This document shows positions 51,331 through 64,000 of a stretch of 64,000 nucleotides of DNA, piece by piece (the first letter of the stretch is position 1; the number at the start of each line of letters is the position of its first letter). The notes beneath the pieces were generated by a model. It ran no database searches, had not been told where the DNA came from, and was given only the letters and a program-made list of their open reading frames with translations. A program made the position numbers and the translations under genes. Source of the stretch: Prosapia bicincta (taxonomy: Eukaryota > Arthropoda > Insecta > Hemiptera > Cercopidae); NCBI GenBank assembly GCA_036971475.1, contig JBAIZL010000010.1, positions 6,796,131-6,860,130 on the forward strand, written 5' to 3'.

Positions 51331-54300
51331 AAATCTGATTCCCATCAAAAGGGGTTGTTCCTTCATCGTGTGATTGCATTAAAACGACTTTTATTTCGAG
51401 ATTGATCTGGGATTAGTGAAATCTATTTGTTGCAGCCAATCCAATCCACTGTTTTTAACCAGAGCTTTTGGAAAGAATTGAAATAATAATTTTCGAAGGT
51501 TTCATGAGCCAGTGTGTACAAAGAAAATGATGAAATTTGTTAATAATAGTTGCATGTAATGTTGTCATGTGTAGAACTAAAGTCTTGGTTTTATATTTTT
51601 GTAAAGGCAATGTACTTGCCCATATTTAGCGCTTCGGTTTACTATTTAAATGCCAAAAGATTGTAAGTACTTGAGTGGCATTGAAGTAACTCAGCTCTGC
51701 CCAAAAACTAAACATTAAAGTGAAAACTATAACGAAAAATAAAACACATTCTCATTATCTCTTAACGTTACGAAAAATAGCTGGTGAGAATTTTTGTTGA
51801 GTATTTATTTGTACAAATTGCTTCCTGTTTTATATTTTTATAATGCCTTACCTATCGCGAATAATGGAATCAGGGTTATTTGTCCATGTACTAAGCCATT
51901 TATTTCTTTTCTACCCGGGTCCTTGGGCCCAAACATTTGGTTTGGCTGCCTACGCCACGCCTCCCCCTGCGGCTACTCTACTAAAAATGAGGAAATCATG
52001 ATTGAATGTCCAAGCAGCTATTTAGCACTGCATAACTGGAGGACAATATGTTGTGGAAAAGTGTATTCGAGTAAGAAAGGTGGCAAAAAGAAAAGAATGG
52101 TGACAAGAAAAACTTGTCTACCTACTTTACCTCCTTGTCAAGGAACACAAAGATAGGTCCTTCATGTGCAAGGATCTCCAGTCTTGCCTGTGAAACGGCC
52201 CATGCCTGTGATGAGACGGAACTCTAACCAAACTCAGCAGTTTGACAGGTTTTCCAAAACTACTCGGGACCAGTAGAACGTTCCGAAGAGCCAGGTGTCC
52301 GTACCTAAATACTCCGTCTGATTAGTTCGTTGCAGGTAGTGTAATCGGTCCTTTATCCTCACTCAGTTTGTCTTACCTAAGGGCGGGATCTTCAGACCCG
52401 GGACGTAGTCTTAGATAGGCTTAAACACATTTTATCTAATGAGAGGATAATCGGAGGACAGTGAAAGGAAAAGTTAAGGTAAGCGTTGCGTGGAGAAGAA
52501 GATGAAAAAACTGGCAAGAATGAATGTTACCAGGAAAACCCCTATACATCGTATCCTTAAGGCGGAAATATACGTGAACGAACCTGGACTTTACGAATAA
52601 ATGTTTGCAAATTTAGGAAGCTTTTAAAAGTAAAATTATAATTATGTAGGCCTACATGTAGTTTTGCAGGATCCGTTGCAATAATGAGACTAAGATGGGG
52701 AGAAGGCGGAGGAAAATAAGTCAAATTAATTAAAATCAAGTGTTGTTTTGAAGGTTTCAATTAATTACGTTGTAAGGAATCGATGGATACAAAAACAAAT
52801 CGTTTGTAATTTACTCGAGACGCCAGGCAACAATATTTCATAAGCAAGATGTCTGTAATTGGTTTTTTTGTAAAAAGACTGGAGTTGTTTAGATTACTAC
52901 AAAATCATCACATAAACTTAAAAGTTAAAGACAATAGAACAAAGAGATCTCTACTTTCTACTTCTCTGGGGTAACATGGCAACCAATATTGTAAGACATG
53001 TAGAAGAGAATGCTTTTGAAAAAAAAAATAGAGAGAGAGCACCGTACAGTGACTTTAACTGCAAGTCTACCTCATACAGCTTTACCCCAACGTCTCCCAA
53101 ACAAGTCTTTACAAATGTTATGTGTTTACGCTTATGTTATATAAATTTGTATCAAGGGCAATAGCTGAAACTGTAGTAAAAATGAACCTGGAATTGGCTA
53201 GCAGAGGTACACTGTGGATATCTTGAGGCTACCAAAGGATAAAGTACTGGGATTCTACGGACATTTAACGCAATAAAAATAGTTTGATTCAGGTATTATT
53301 GCAGGGTAATATTGAAAGTTGTGGGGAACTCGGTAAGAGACATTTTAGTATGACTTGGGTAGATGGTTTAACTTGATATCTGCCCAACTATTCAGGTAAT
53401 CGGCAAGAAAATAAGCCTTAAGTAATACTTAACATCCTCTAACCGCATATATTTTTACTTTGACCTGATGTACTTTTCGGTTACCCAGTAACTAAAGGCA
53501 AGCATGACCAACACCATATACACTTTGTTAGATTATTAAAAAAAACTATGTAGAGTTAGTAGGTTTTGTTTGTAATTCCTCTGAGGATGGTTACCTGTTC
53601 ACCGAAACTTACATCTGGTTAAAATAAACATATTTGTAACTATAGGTGTATAAGTATTATTAAGTATCCAACCACTGTAAGTTATTCCAAATAATTAGGG
53701 ATCAGAACAGCCTTGTTGATAGACAACTTTCCCTAAGAGCAAAGTACTTGGAGAGGTAAAGGACCTACCAATCTAGGGAAATACTATTCTAACATAGGAT
53801 AGTCGAGTATTCCAAGGAGACGAACCTTCATTCGACTTCTTTTGGCTCAATAATGATAATTTATATTTCACTGTTAATCCTGCGTAACTTATAATATCTC
53901 ACCCCTACCGCCGACTATAACTGGTTTAGTTTTTCTTATTAAAATTCAAAACTTCAATTCACACTTCATTCACTTGAATCCTAATTCTCAGATCTCTTAT
54001 TTCAAGCAGTTCTCTTTTTAACTTTCCAAGTGTCCTCTTCATTATAGAGTACTACCTTTTCATTCTACCTGGGACGCTTTGAAGTTCATCTTTGCATATT
54101 TCCTTTAAGGATTTCAGTTCCATTAACACTGTATTTTCGAGTTTATTTGAGCACTCGATATAAGTACAAATAATGATGAACGGGTTAAATATCGAGTCTA
54201 AGAGGTTTATTTAATTAGACAACTAGATCGTTGTCCTTATCAAGCCTGTAGTGATATGAAAAACAAGAGTTCTTACATTTAGAGTTTAAGTTACTCATTG

Positions 54301-55950
54301 AACATTAAAAATGTTTGTTTATAAGACGTCCGTCGTTGATAAGGGCAACGAGATCGCTCCCAAAAAGTTGCACTATTTAAAAAAGCGTCTTAGACTTTAG
54401 ATATTCAACTGAAAGACTTAGTCCAACTGAAAAATACTCAACTGTATCATCATTATTTAAGACATATTTTCTTTTGATTCATTTCGAATATGAATTCACA
54501 ATAATTTTCCTAAAGCTTACATTAGGACAATGTCTTAACGTTTACATAAAGATGGCAAAAAACCGCTACAATTTTTACCGTTCTGACACCAGAATGCGTT
54601 TCTGTGTCGCAGTCACGTTCGTATTTTCGTATGCTAGACAAACGCCGTTAACTGTTGCACAATGCTAGCATTTCTGTGCTAACTATATGCAATGTTACAC
54701 AATGTGTGGCACCAGTATGAAGCTATTCTTGTTCGAACATATTCATCAGCTGCAAATCTATTCAGAACTTTATCAATGGCTTTCTTGTGTATAATTCAGT
54801 CTACCTAAAGCCTTGCTTTAAGATCTGTATTCTGTAATCTGATATCCCTTGAGACTTGGTTTTCTTGTCCTGTGGCTCGATGTGGAATCTCTTTACGAGA
54901 TGCAAAATTTGAATAATTCCAGTTTATGTGCAGTTCTGCCTTTAGACGTGGATAAAGTATTATTCGGATCAGATTATCTTGCTTAATTATTGCTGGGTAT
55001 GCTTTAATGTATTGCGCCTGGGCCTCGAAAAATGTATTCCTACGGTAGAGACCCATTCTTATTATATCTATAAATATTATTATCATTACTATTATTATTA
55101 CTAAGCCAACCATTAACTTTTCTTCCATTACCTAACCCTATATACTCGTATAACTAAAGTGCCCAATAACTCTTTACTTCTTGTCTGGACATTACCAAAT
55201 GATTTCGTTAAAAATGTAAATGTTCTACCTTCTAATAAAGGTTTTGTAATACTTTTATTATTACCTACAATAACTAGTGTCTAATAAAACCTACACTAAC
55301 AATATTCTTCCAACGAAGTAGTCACTTCTGGCAGAGGCTTCCACTGACTGCCACTTTTTTACACTTTCCTTTATAATTGACATATTTTTCCGTTTTCGAA
55401 TAACGTTCCCTGAGATTTTCAATAAAAGCCTTTGTACATTTTCAATGAAAGCTTTACAGTTTCTTATTTAAACAATTCATAATAAAATAACTTATTAAAT
55501 AATTTTCTTTATGTCTTCTTTGTACAGGTTATAAGATGATTCACTATCATCTACACCCAAAATCTCCTAAAACATATAAAAGATTGACAAAGCTCAACGG
55601 ACGATTTCGTTTCCGGAAAAAACTGTTTTGTTTCCTAAACACACATTTACCTACTCTCATTGGTAAAACCTAGCAACTTCCAAACTTTAACTCCAAAAGC
55701 CCGAAAAACCATCATAATATCATATTAACCTCTTGATAAATTTACGTCACGCAACAATTCCTTAGTATGGAGGAACAATACAGAGGAAAACTGTATACAG
55801 TAGCTCTAGGCATTGTATTGAAATGTCGCTCAGAGATTTATGCTTAGCATATATAACGTTCCCAGAACAAACGAAGGGAAATTAAGACTGAACGCGGCAA
55901 CACCGCAGACGCCGTAACTCTCAAATAGCTTAACGTTTACACCTATGTAG
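51331..55950. other. AT-rich flank with only short unsupported open frames
   Basis: About 4.6 kb without a supportable gene. The longest open frame (51794-52156, plus, 120 codons) has many Cys, Lys and Pro residues but no family I recognise. A 107-codon minus-strand frame (55128-54805) begins with an Ile-rich stretch that comes from an ATT-rich microsatellite at about 55056-55103, so its apparent membrane segment is an artefact of composition. The stretch at about 52140-52410 is more GC-rich than its surroundings and could be a transposon relic. Confidence 0.6.
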
Positions 55951-55958
55951 TGACGTCA
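55951..55958. promoter_or_regulatory. CRE-like palindrome TGACGTCA
   Basis: A perfect 8-bp TGACGTCA palindrome, the known consensus of CREB/ATF-type bZIP binding sites. A second copy is at 62986-62993. With no promoter or gene attached, both may be chance occurrences. Confidence 0.2.
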
Positions 55959-57396
55959 CAATGTTACCTTAACAGAATAACCGAGACAAATAGGAACAAG
56001 TGACGTGCTCATGGTGAATAATGTAAGTATATTTCAAGTTATTGAGTAAATAAATAAATTCAATTAATTAAATTGTCAACGAACCCCCAGACAAAAACCC
56101 AACCAGTTTGCTCAATGATTTCAATTACATTTCTGTTGTGTTTCCATTGGTGTTCCAGTTTGCGAAATATTGTTGAGGCCTAAAGGAACTCTACAAACGT
56201 AAATATTTTTCCTGGCACAGATTAAAATGTGGCTTTTACAGACGAACAAGTCATTTAAATTTTTATTTTTAAGTCAATTCCTACTTACGTTAACAAAGAA
56301 AACTTCATTTTCTTTTCTTTTGATTTTATAATTACAATTAATATAAATATGGTTATACATATGTCATAATAACAATATTGAGTGAGAAAATAGAAAGCAA
56401 ATTTCCTTGTAATTTTCCATTTTCCTTTCTATTTATGGTGTTGGATTATTAATTTTGTTTGTTACTATTTATAAGCTATATTTTTTCGTCGCTTGCATTG
56501 TGTTGTAGTTTCTTTTCGCTTTCCTTTCGCATTGTCCGTTTGTGAATCAAGGCTCAATACCGATAAAACAATTTATTGATGTATTTTATTCTTTTCATTC
56601 ATTTTTAATCCGAGATCATTATTTATGATATTGTTTAAAAAGCATGGCAAACATTTAAGGATGTACAATGGAGATTTCAACTACAATTTCTAAAGAAATT
56701 AACACTGGTAAAGTGCACTTTTTGAATATACGTTAATGAAAGTCAATTTTTGCGAAAGGTTAAAATCTTGTAGAAGTATATTTGTGTTAGACATTTTGTC
56801 CGCTGAGTCAGATTCCGCTTTAAGGTAAACACAAGCTTAAAGGTAATGTCACGTTTGGGCACCAGTCAGTCTCTACAAGGCTCTATAAATGTGCCTATTT
56901 AATAGTCTTTTTTGTTTGTAGTTTTCTTAACACATAAGTAATCTTGTGAAAGTTTAATTTTTCTACTTTTAACCGGTATTTTTTAATTATTCCTATATAT
57001 TTTCCAAGCATTTGTTTGCTTTTATCAATGGCATTTTTTAAACATTTTCTTTTAACATTTAATTATTGCTTCGTTTTGCTGATCTCCTTTAATTATACCG
57101 TTGTGTAAATCTTTCCAATTTGTTACTTGTACTGAATTTGTTATTTCGTCAATACAACTATTAATTAACGTAAACATTTAAAAAATCTCTGAAACCTGTA
57201 ACATCTTGTCAAATCCAAAACTCCATTCATTGAGCTTTTGTTATTAATGATGGCGCTATTATACAGAGCCCAAAACAAACAGTTCGGTGGAAAGGGCAAA
57301 GTGATTTCAAACATCGGCGGCCAAACATTATGGAAATCTGGAATCTTGTCGGTCATAATAATCTAAGGACATCTAAGCCCCTAGATAAGAGGGATC
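55959..57396. other. AT-rich flank, nothing recognised
   Basis: T-rich and A-rich sequence with a 63-codon minus-strand frame (57356-57165) of no recognisable type. No repeats or RNA genes were seen. Confidence 0.6.
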
Positions 57397-57408
57397 TGCG
57401 CCTGCGCA
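57397..57408. promoter_or_regulatory. NRF-1/EWG-like motif TGCGCCTGCGCA
   Basis: A CpG-rich 12-mer differing by one base from the palindrome TGCGCATGCGCA bound by NRF-1 and its insect counterpart EWG. It stands out in AT-rich DNA. A short inverted pair AACGTA (57424-57429) and TACGTT (57438-57443) lies just downstream. No associated transcript start or gene is visible, so a regulatory role is speculative. Confidence 0.25.
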
Positions 57409-58147
57409 CTGTCAGCGAGACAAAACGTATGGGTTTTTACGTTGTGCGCAAACATTAATAAAAGTATTCAATCGACTACAGAAGAGACTATCCATTATAA
57501 AGAAAACCATTACTAACGACACAAATAAATCTAAAATTGGAAATTGACTAAAAGCTATTTAATATTAAAAATAATACAAATACTACTAGTAATAATAACT
57601 TTTATTAAACATTACAAAAAATGTTTATCAAGGTATTTGTAGTTTAGTAAAACAAGATAAAAATTCGATTTTATAAAACTATTTAAAATACAATAAAAAT
57701 AGAATTGAATGCACGCACCTAAAGGCAAAGACTGTTGAAAAATAAGTAACGGACAGTTTGTGTAACATTTACCTATATCTTATCAGTGAAGGTTATACCA
57801 TAGGTTTAATATTTGTTTTATTAAAGTTGTATTTTTGTTATTCAATTGTTATTTTTTAAGGTTTTACCTTCAGTTGATATTTGACAAGGAAATCGAAACA
57901 CGTTTGACAATACAAACTCTGTAGCTTAAAGCTTTTAACCTTTCTCCTCGTGGAATATTGCTGCCTCTGTAGCGGACATATGAATGAAGAAAGTTGTTGA
58001 ATATTTCTGAATAGAAGCGCATTATGTGCCCCGGGTGTATATTGGTAGATGGAGGAATTTTATTTAGGCAGAAAGTTTTTATTTTGTAACTTCTTTGACC
58101 GTGAGCATTACGGATTCCTGTGAGATGCCAGGATTGACCGCTTGATA
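57409..58147. other. AT-rich flank with one unsupported minus-strand frame
   Basis: Contains most of a 101-codon minus-strand open frame (58175-57870) with no recognisable motif. The rest is AT-rich sequence without structure that I could identify. Confidence 0.55.
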
Positions 58148-58264
58148 TCTTACATTTCCCGTGTAGTGGCAGCACTGTTTTATATTAAATATGTTACTTA
58201 CAATTAATTATGAGAGTAATTCTAGATTTATATGAGAAATTCATGTATTCCTCGCTTCATTTCA

Positions 58265-59048
<784 letters not shown>

Positions 59049-59130
59049 TGAGAGTAGGTGAGGAAATTAATTCAAGGCGCAGGCGCAATGTATGCAGAGT
59101 ATGTTAGAGCCACAGCCTTCGTGAGTTGGA
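59049..59130 (-). repeat. Interspersed repeat fragment, copy 2 (minus orientation)
   Basis: Read on the minus strand, this gives AACTCACGAAGGCTGTGGCT, then CTGCATACATTG, then CGCCTGCGCCTTGAATT, matching 51251-51330. Similarity fades about 10-20 bp beyond both ends. The GC-rich core contains the motif TGCGCCTGCGCC, similar to the one at 57397 but on the opposite strand. Confidence 0.6.
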
Positions 59131-60795
59131 CATCGTACGTAGTTCATTTCACGTAGTTCAAAATAAAACTGAGGCACAGAAAAAAGAATGGATTGGATCG
59201 ACAATTTATGCCTATTTCTGAGAATGCCTATCGATAATTATGTACTATCTATCGAAAATGTTGACAATTAATCATTTTAGCCCACTGTAAAACCAAAACC
59301 TTGATTTAATGAAACCTATATATACTTTATGTTACCTATAAAACCTATATATACTCACCGGGACTTTATATTCTGTCCCGACCTATTTATACTTCATACA
59401 AACACAAAGGTAAATGTAGCCCATGAGGAAGTGTGTAAGTAGTACCTCCCATCAGGGATACTTTGCCACATGATGACTGCCACCGCCATAAATAGCATCC
59501 ATGGGCAATACAGGACGTGTTTATACGTGGGCAGACAGAATTTATTGACACAAGGAAAGCGGAAAATAAATGTGCATGTTATTAAGTTGTAAAAACATAG
59601 TGACGTGAAGTGCAAAGGAAAGGTAACATGCTTTAAAACGATGAATAATGTATTGTAGATAAAAATACTTGAGAAGAATTACAACATAATTTCTGAGGAG
59701 TGGAGCAATCGCAGATTCGCAATCATTTAAGCCTCAGTGGCGGCGTCGCAAAGAACATACGGCAGCAGAAGTGACATTGATAAATGATCCGTCTTTAATA
59801 CTCTCTCATAAGGAAATTACGTAGATATAAAATTTAGAATCTAACAAATGGAATCCCTTCTAAATTACAAGTAAAACTTGTTTTAATTAAATATTTGGAT
59901 TAATTGTTCATAAAGTGATGTCCCACCACAAAATGTCCCTTTAGCACCAGAGGAGGGTGCGTTAAAGACCAAAGCTTCAAGAAAATTTAGGGATACTTTT
60001 TAACCTTCTTAAAATAACGAATTTGTTTCAGATTTTTCACTTACTTTTCTTTTATTGTAAAGCTAATGGACTTGTTTAGGGGAGTGTTATAGTTTGTAGC
60101 TTCCTTGAAATATGTCCTTAAAGTGAATTAAATAAAGCTAATACTAGTTTAACGATATATTGAGCAAATATTTTGTTTTATACTCAAGTGTTGCAAATGC
60201 CGGAAGAATCATAGGTAAAATAAAATCAAAGTATGTAATGAAATAGATGTTACAAGATGAAAATTACGTATTATTTACTGGTTACGTCAAGGAATAAAGC
60301 TGCAGAGAGCTCTAGCGAATGCCGGACGAATTAAACGCTGTGCAGGAAAGCTTAGAACAAACTGCTTTTTTAACTCATAAATAATCCTAACCTGGACGAA
60401 GTAAAGCTCGCTACAAATAATTACCTGAAATACTTAAACCTCTTAACGAAGGTATTAATCTAATAAATACAAAACTCTAGTACAAGTAAAAGTATAAGAA
60501 ATTAATACTTGTGGATTATACAGAATCCCCGTTACAAGCAACAAATATACAAATTGCTTGGGCATTACCACGAAAATGCAATAAATGTGTGTCTAAATAA
60601 AGATATATTACGGTTTTTAGAGGTATAAATCCGTAATAGTAAGAGAATAAATATTCTGAGATGATATAGAAACTTTTTTCACCATAACTTGGAAAAAATA
60701 ATCTCTTTATTAATTTTGTAATTGTACACAACCTTCGTAACTAGTGTGAAATAGAACAATATACGATGTCCAGAGAAGGGCAAGAGGAAGAAGAA
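59131..60795. other. AT-rich flank with a short 29-bp repeat
   Basis: No supportable gene. The word aaacctatatatact occurs at 59312 and again at 59341, a 29-bp direct repeat of little more than one extra copy. Minus-strand frames of 73 and 71 codons (59615-59394, 60731-60516) have no recognisable features. Confidence 0.55.
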
Positions 60796-61049
60796 AGGAC
60801 GAAATAAAACCGAGTAGATGTGAAGGTACAACCGAGAGCTTAGTGCAATGGAGGCTTAAGTAGTAACATTTGCTGTAAAACATCGAAGAAACTGCAATGA
60901 GTGGTTAATGGAGGACACAAGTAAAACAGAGTAGATGTGAAGGTACAACCGAGAGCTCCGTGCAATGGAGGCTTAAGTGGTAACATTTGCTGTAAAACAT
61001 CGAAGAGACTGCAATGAGTGGTTAGTGGAGGACTTAAGTAAAACCGAAT
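60796..61049. repeat. 117-bp tandem duplication, 2.15 copies
   Basis: The word gagtagatgtgaaggtacaa occurs at 60812 and 60929, and the surrounding 117 bp repeat with only a handful of substitutions (for example aagtagtaac versus aagtggtaac and gaagaaactg versus gaagagactg). A third partial copy begins at 61030 (ggacttaagtaaaaccga) and ends about 20 bp later. Copy identity is about 94% by eye. The unit is purine-rich on the plus strand and unrelated to the 136-bp satellite. 117 is divisible by 3, but stop codons occur in the frames examined, so it does not look coding. Confidence 0.95.
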
Positions 61050-62985
61050 AAAAATAAATTAATTTTTGTAATAAATAAACATATATTTCGTAATAAATCG
61101 ATAGCATTGATTAATGACAGGTTACCTGGTGATGGAAGAGCTGGTAGGATGGGTAGAAAGTATGGCAGCGAACCATGCTTAAAACGTTTATTGGATGGAA
61201 ATCTGGAAATGAAGCAAAATAAAATATATAAACTGAAAAATATCATATATTTATTAACTTACAACAAACACCTTACAATTTAACCTAACAGTTTACAAAA
61301 AGTAAAATAGCCTACATATTAAACTAGCTGTATTACAATATAAAATCATTTGTTGTGTGAAATCAACCTTATCATTTAGATCAAGCTATGAGGGTTATAT
61401 ACACCATATATATATATATATACTGTGACTATAAGCTCATACAGCGAGATGATTTTAGCGTATTGTAAACTCAGATTTGTTTGTTCCACAGAATAATCTT
61501 TTTTTTCAAATCATGCTTTGTGCTCTGCAATATATAATCCTCATTAATAGCCTTAAATCTATGGACAGAGTAGTTAGCAGGTGATACTCGGAAAATGTTA
61601 TATGTTGCCGTAGTTTTCAGCTCCAGTGGTGTTTTATGTATTTGACAAATAAAACATGATATAATCTTGGTTAGGTTCTCCCTCGTGCCAACGACCCGGA
61701 AGACAGCAATAACTAAAGGAGGGGACCAACACAACTGAACCATCTCAAATTGCATTTCTGTTCTGTATGCAATCACTATAAGGGATTCATTTAGACGGGA
61801 GACTTTTGTGCAGAGAAGTCAGTTCTAGTTAAACAAAGTCCTCAGCGGTTACGGGATTAGTTTCCTACAAAGTTTGCCACTAACAGAAATGATTCCCAGG
61901 GCGGGGAACTCGGTGTATTTTACTTGTCCACTAGTTTGTTCTCTTTACCTAAGAACCTCGCACGCTTAAATTCACAGCACGAGAGGCGTTTTATTACAGT
62001 CCCATTATAATATAACTTGGTTTCAGTGTTTAAAGATAATGGTTATAATTATGAAGTCAAGTGGTATTTGTGTGTTTAAATGTGCCTTTAAAATGAGTTT
62101 ATTTGCATATTTATTACATGATTAGAAATATGTAATATTGTGTAACTTGCTGAGCGTGATTTTGTTTGATAAAAGTGATGTGTTTCTAAACGACATCGAT
62201 TGAAGATAAAAATCATGGACAGAAAGTGTGATGAACAATATAATTCTAGCAACGTCAACGCTGCCTATGACTTTCCTCATAAACTCTACATAGGAAGCTA
62301 GTTATGCATGGGACTTGCCACACCAACACTTCCTGGTGGGGTGGTATTCCACCTAAACACTCCGTCAGACTTGCCACTTATAAGTTGCATCAGACATCTC
62401 CCCTAAATGATGTTTTTAGGGGAAGTAAAAAGCTCAATTCTTTTAATGGATGGAATTGGAAAAGCATTTTAGGGCAATTTTTACAGCATTTTAAACTCGC
62501 ATCTGCTTTGTAGTTTTTGTAGGAAGTGCTCATTCAAATAACGAAGAACAGGAAGAAGACACAACTATAATAGTGGTTAAAACAAAGCAAATGGCCAAAT
62601 AAGAATTACAAGTATTAAGAAATATATTTGTTTTAAATGCATAAAATATAATATATTTATAATACTTTACCTGTAGTGGTTAGGTTGAAGTAGAAACATT
62701 AGTATTATATTATAAGACAAGGTCATAATGTCGGTAGGGAATTACTTTATTACGTATTGAAATGGTTTTATTACAAGACAGGTTCTATTACAAGATAGTC
62801 CAGGTCTGTACGTGTGAGAAGGGACGCCTTTGAAGCACAGTTTAGGGGTTTATTATTTAATAGGTTTGACGAAATATCCTTAGGTATTTCTAATTAAGGG
62901 CACACTGTCGAGATGTGTCGTGGAGTCTCTTTAGAGGGGGGATCCACTGACTTACAACTACCTGATTAAACATGTAATTAACTTG
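61050..62985. other. AT-rich flank with only short unsupported open frames
   Basis: Minus-strand frames of 70 and 101 codons (61246-61034, 61776-61471) and a plus-strand frame of 69 codons (62304-62513) carry no motif I recognise. There is a short TA run at about 61405-61422. The words acctaaatactccgtctga (near 52304) and acctaaacactccgtcagac (62351) are alike and may mark another dispersed relic. Confidence 0.55.
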
Positions 62986-62993
62986 TGACGTCA
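62986..62993. promoter_or_regulatory. CRE-like palindrome TGACGTCA (second copy)
   Basis: A second exact TGACGTCA 8-mer, in a different sequence context from the first. No gene is attached to it. Confidence 0.2.
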
Positions 62994-63636
62994 GTATTAG
63001 GGAATCATTCCTGTGAACAATTATGGGAAAAAATCTACAAACCCCCAAAATAACCTAATTATAAAATATGTGCTATAGGTAATACTAAAGTTAATAAAAC
63101 AATAAAAATTACTGTTTAGGTAAAACACTGATTTAAAAGGTAACTATTTACCTAGCTGAGATTTAATTCTTTTGTATGAAAAAAACTGAATAAAAATATG
63201 ACTTGAAAAGCAGTAATAATTCTGGTAATAACAGAGTTTCAACCTGAGTTAGCAAATATAACTTTATTGTTACCCTACATTAAATCGTATTGAAGAGAAG
63301 TTTGTAAAGTGTTAACTTGCGGTTGCCAAAGCTTTCACACTTGATTGATATTTGTTACTTGGTTTTGCTCTGTGAAGACTTTTCATCATTAATTTCCAAG
63401 ATTAATGTTTTACGATCGAAATAGCACTGAAACAGTTCTCGTATTGAATGAGCGCTGATTTGGCAACACTGTAATTAACACTGAACAAAAAGGGAGGAGA
63501 AATTCTTTGTAACGAGCATTGTTTGGAGGCTTTGTTTTAGAATCACAACTCTTACAAAATGTAATCCATACTGTCGCTTTTGTAATCACAGACGCGTAAT
63601 TATTTTGAGGGGGACAAATTGAAACTTATTTTATTG

Positions 63637-63661
63637 TTTAATTTAAAAATTTTAAATTAAA
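63637..63661. repeat. Perfect AT palindrome, 12-bp arms
   Basis: Arms TTTAATTTAAAA (63637-63648) and TTTTAAATTAAA (63650-63661) flank a single A. All bases are A or T. It may form a cruciform or simply reflect composition. No transposon terminal structure surrounds it. Confidence 0.6.
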
Positions 63662-63726
63662 ATTAAAACCTAAGAATCTTTTTAATGTTTAATAATAATA
63701 TACATAGTAAGCTATGTTCGATTATA

Positions 63727-63776
63727 TTAGGTTCCGTCACGTCATGTTAGATTACGTTAGGTGAAGTTAGGTTAGG
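63727..63776 (+). repeat. Scattered TTAGG motifs resembling insect telomeric repeat
   Basis: TTAGG occurs at 63727, 63757, 63767 and 63772, the last two in tandem, with related GTTAGATTAGG around 63954-63965. (TTAGG)n is the known telomeric repeat of most insects and many other arthropods, and short interstitial pieces occur within arthropod genomes. The run here is too short and broken to be a telomere. It is the main hint of the host group. Confidence 0.45.
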
Positions 63777-64000
63777 TTTAAGGATTATTCATAACAAAGC
63801 CTTAATGAGATTCTGATGGTGGATGTTTCGTAGAAACTTTACTAGCTCAGCTGTTTGTGTCAACGCTTGTCAAAATCTGCCACTAATGTCTACCTGGACA
63901 TGCTGGCAGATCAAACCATCGGCTAGGATAAACATATTTTATTTTAATGTTAAGTTAGATTAGGTTTGCAATTGACTTTACCAAGCCTTCATCAACGATT

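Noticed and set aside
51794..52156. 120-codon plus-strand open frame as a gene
   Set aside because: No recognised domain, no homologue that I can name, irregular composition, and isolated in AT-rich DNA. It is the longest frame in 15 kb but within chance expectation for the GC-richer patch it lies in.
54805..55128. 107-codon minus-strand open frame with an apparent N-terminal membrane helix
   Set aside because: The Ile-rich helix is encoded by an ATT-rich microsatellite (about 55056-55103). The rest has no recognisable feature.
57870..58175. 101-codon minus-strand open frame as a gene
   Set aside because: No motif, signal or neighbour supports it, and it overlaps a possible dispersed repeat at its start.
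61471..61776. 101-codon minus-strand open frame as a gene
   Set aside because: Its sequence has no recognised domain and ends in a Lys/Ile-rich tail from an AT-rich run.
63637..63661. AT palindrome as a transposon end or replication origin
   Set aside because: It is only 25 bp, consists entirely of A and T, and has no flanking duplication or paired copy.

Overview
The window looks like animal nuclear DNA, most likely from an arthropod. About 49 kb is one tandem satellite array of short monomers, followed by 15 kb of AT-rich, intron-like or intergenic DNA with no convincing gene. The arthropod suggestion rests on degenerate TTAGG/GTTAGGTT motifs near the right end and on the general look of the flank. 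It is an inference, not a sequence-based identification. There are no operons, rRNA or tRNA genes, and no intact transposon that I can recognise.

Region 1 (1-48974) is a head-to-tail array of a 136-bp monomer (about 44% GC). It holds about 360 full monomers plus a 43-bp partial one, and it continues beyond the left edge. The register is very strict: phase arithmetic across the array leaves a net length change of only -29 bp, explained by two events (a 1-bp loss near 10384 and a 28-bp loss at 10774/10775). Diagnostic substitutions show higher-order repeats (HORs) that change along the array: a 30-monomer unit (4080 bp) at 1-7.9 kb; a rearranged zone at 7.9-12.3 kb; a 28-monomer unit (3808 bp, about three copies) at 12.3-23.6 kb; a transition and then a domain with different monomer variants and a loose 31-33-monomer unit at 24-36 kb; a 41-monomer unit (5576 bp, two copies) at 36.1-47.2 kb with a nested 6-monomer unit; and a 4-monomer unit (544 bp) at the right edge. 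The array ends abruptly at 48974 with near-consensus monomers.

Region 2 (48975-64000) is AT-rich single-copy-like DNA. It contains diverged short duplications near 49.0-49.2 kb and 50.0-50.2 kb, an interspersed repeat pair in opposite orientation (about 51.25 kb and 59.05 kb), a long (TC)n(TG)n microsatellite (58265-58452), a recent 117-bp tandem duplication (60796-61049), an AT palindrome (63637-63661) and TTAGG-like motifs (63727-63776). All open frames here are short, unlike any protein I recognise, and several arise from simple repeats, so none is annotated as a gene.

No protein-coding or RNA-based system was found. The interest of the window is the architecture of the satellite: several HOR lengths side by side, a conversion-like patch, an out-of-register duplication, a dyad at every monomer junction, and a sharp array edge. 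A role in centromere or other heterochromatin is possible but cannot be shown from sequence alone. The near-identity of the HOR copies also means an assembly artefact must be kept in mind.
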